From the NCBI RefSeq assembly GCF_013366375.1, contig NZ_JABWMJ010000005.1, positions 1-64,000 of the forward strand: DNA of 64,000 nucleotides, given 5' to 3'. The stretch comes from Rhizobacter koreensis. GTDB taxonomy: Bacteria > Pseudomonadota > Gammaproteobacteria > Burkholderiales > Burkholderiaceae_C. This document shows, piece by piece, positions 62,738-64,000 of the stretch (position 1 is its first letter; each line of letters opens with the position of its first letter). Both the position numbers and the translations under genes were made by a program. Under the pieces are notes generated by a model. It ran no database searches and was not told the DNA's origin. It saw only the letters and a list, made by a program, of their open reading frames with translations.

Positions 62738-62764
62738 ATATCGGTCCTGCGAGCCGCCTCTTGA
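62738..62764 (-). promoter_or_regulatory. Sigma-28 (FliA) type promoter of the flagellin gene
   Basis: On the minus strand TCAAGAGG (62757-62764) is followed after exactly 11 bases by ACCGATAT (62738-62745). The FliA consensus is TAAAGTTT, 11 bases, GCCGATAA. The -35 core matches TxAAG and the -10 matches CCGATA. RNA would start near 62731, leaving a leader of about 37 bases before the ATG. Confidence 0.65.
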
Positions 62765-62811
62765 GCGCCGCGGCCCGCACGCAGCGCGCCGCTACACCGC
62801 GGACGTCGGCG

Positions 62812-63756
62812 TCAGAACAGCGCCATGCTGAGCTTGCGGCGGTAGGCGTCGACCACCGGGTCGCTCGGCGTCTGCGCGACCTTGCCGGCAACCTCGAGGG
62901 TGCCCTTGGGCGCTGCCTCGGGCTTGGGCGCGACCGGCGGCTTGGTCATCACCTCGAGAATGGCGACGTAGGTCTTGCGCGCGAGCTCGTCGCGCCAGCC
63001 CTTGTCGCGCATCAGGATCTCGAGCAGCTCGTCCATCGCGGCGGTGAAGTCGCGCCGCGCGAAGTGGTGCTGGGCGAGCGCGAAGCGCGCGTCGAAGTCG
63101 CGCTTGTTGGCGCCGATCGCCGCCTGCAGCGTGTCGACCGGAGGTGCCTCCTTGCTGGCGTCGATCGCGGCGATCCAGTGCCCGAACGCCGCCACCCGCG
63201 GGTTCAGCAACACGTTCGACGCGACCTCGCCGTGGACGCGGCGTGCCTCGTCGACCTGGCCGGCGTCGAGCAGGGCGAGCAGGTAGTCGGCGCGTGCGGC
63301 GTCGTTCGAGGGGTTCGCGGCGAGCGCCGCCTTCAGCTTGGCCAGCGCGCTGTCGGTGTCGCCCTCGGCCAGCAGCTCGTGTGCTTCGTCGAGGTCCTCG
63401 TCGGCCGCGACTTCCTCGGGACTCGGGACATGGCGGTCGAGGAATTGGCGCACCTGCGCCTCGGGCAGGGCACCGACGAAGCCGTCGACCGGCTGGCCGC
63501 CCTTGAACAGCACGCAGAACGGGATGCTGCGCACGCCGAACATCTGCGAGAGCTGCGAGGCGATCTCGGGCTGCGCGTCGGCGTCGAGCTTGGCGAGCGT
63601 GAAGCGGCCTTCGTAGGCGGTCTCGAGCCGCTCGAGCACCGGGCCGAGCGCCTTGCACGGGCCGCACCACTCGGCCCAGATGTCGAGCAGCACCGGCTGT
63701 CGCATCGAAGCGTTGATCAGCTCGGTCTCGAAGTTCCGGTCGGTGATGTCGATCAT
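62812..63756 (-). CDS. cnoX: Thioredoxin-TPR co-chaperone (CnoX/YbbN type)
   Basis: 314 residues. An N-terminal thioredoxin domain (1-110) carries WAEWCGPCK with Cys31 and Cys34, then a helical TPR-like region to the end. E. coli CnoX (YbbN) protects unfolding proteins and passes them to GroEL; there the active site lacks one Cys, while here both are kept, as in alphaproteobacterial CnoX. The ATG at 63756 gives the usual MIDITDRNFETELI. It is divergent from purE; the gap is 86 bases. Confidence 0.88.
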   Translation of the reverse strand: MIDITDRNFETELINASMRQPVLLDIWAEWCGPCKALGPVLERLETAYEGRFTLAKLDADAQPEIASQLSQMFGVRSIPFCVLFKGGQPVDGFVGALPEAQVRQFLDRHVPSPEEVAADEDLDEAHELLAEGDTDSALAKLKAALAANPSNDAARADYLLALLDAGQVDEARRVHGEVASNVLLNPRVAAFGHWIAAIDASKEAPPVDTLQAAIGANKRDFDARFALAQHHFARRDFTAAMDELLEILMRDKGWRDELARKTYVAILEVMTKPPVAPKPEAAPKGTLEVAGKVAQTPSDPVVDAYRRKLSMALF

Positions 63757-63842
63757 GGCGTTGGGGTGCGGGGGTGGGTCAGGGCAGGTGATGATGCCCC
63801 GCCTACAATTCAAGGCTCGTCGAGCAACCTGGAGAGCGAGCC

Positions 63843-64000
63843 GTGAGCAGCGCCGCCGTGCGGATCGGCATCGTGATGGGCTCCAGCAGCGACTGGGAAA
63901 CCCTGCGGGTCGCGACCGAGATTCTTACCGAGTTCGGGGTCGGCCACGAAGCCCGCGTCGTCTCGGCGCACCGCATGCCCGACGAGATGTTCGCGTATGC
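63843..64000 (+). CDS. purE: N5-carboxyaminoimidazole ribonucleotide mutase (partial)
   Basis: The first 52 codons, then the window ends. It converts N5-CAIR to CAIR in purine synthesis. The opening IGIVMGSSSDWETLRVATEIL and SAHRMPDEM are the PurE nucleotide-binding and active-site motifs. The start is GTG at 63843 with GGAG 8 bases upstream. TACAAT at 63804-63809 is a plausible -10. In many betaproteobacteria purE follows purC directly; here flagellin and cnoX lie between. Confidence 0.95.
   Translation, partial: MSSAAVRIGIVMGSSSDWETLRVATEILTEFGVGHEARVVSAHRMPDEMFAY

Overview
The window is very GC-rich chromosomal DNA from a betaproteobacterium, most likely of the order Burkholderiales. The evidence is the str/S10/spc/alpha ribosomal super-operon ending rpoA-rplQ followed by dsbD, the smg-dprA-LysM-def-fmt block, the pgk-pyk...fba-purC-purE block, a malonate decarboxylase operon with a Bug-type periplasmic receptor, and a PEP-CTERM protein. 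No phage, insertion sequence, integrase or CRISPR array was seen. Nearly all genes share one strong G/C third-position bias, so there is no obvious recent foreign island.

Region 1 (1-16159, all +). The 3' end of tuf, then rpsJ and the full S10, spc and alpha clusters through rplQ, including secY, infA and a 37-codon rpmJ. The canonical order is broken once, by a peroxiredoxin gene between rpsQ and rplN. A near-consensus sigma-70 promoter (TTGACA, 17 bp, CATAAT) after it restarts transcription for rplN onward. Several hairpins lie inside the cluster, two of them followed by T-tracts (rpsK/rpsD and rpsD/rpoA). L23 and S3 carry unusual terminal extensions.

Region 2 (16218-25272). A NodI/NodJ-type ABC exporter pair, dsbD, an initiator tRNA-Met with its own promoter and terminator, a cytochrome b561 gene overlapping a YVTN beta-propeller gene, then on the minus strand a secreted alpha/beta hydrolase followed by a PEP-CTERM protein.

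Region 3 (25273-33780). A malonate utilisation operon on the minus strand: Bug receptor, mdcA, C, D, E, G, B, H. It is tightly coupled, with 4-base overlaps at five consecutive junctions, and is divergent from a FadR/FCD-type GntR regulator. The palindrome TGTATACA, the core of the known MdcY operator type, lies in the divergent promoter region and again between mdcH and the alpha/beta hydrolase. One regulator may therefore control both units.

Region 4 (33802-50837). Sirtuin and thpR (overlapping), a VOC protein, modABC, a membrane metallophosphoesterase, yajC-secD-secF, a DUF1631 gene, smg-dprA-LysM on the minus strand, def-fmt, and htpX with a heat-shock-type promoter.

Region 5 (50994-64000). 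A small lipoprotein, pgk, pyk overlapping a threonine dehydratase, an MFS transporter, an M48 peptidase fused to a type IV pilin-like domain, a DUF2242 lipoprotein, fba, purC, then a lone flagellin with a sigma-28-type promoter and a CnoX-type thioredoxin (both minus strand) placed between purC and the start of purE, which runs off the window.

Nothing here is clearly a new multigene system. The best leads are the M48-pilin fusion, the shared mdc/hydrolase operator, the orphan flagellin and the hairpins within the alpha operon.
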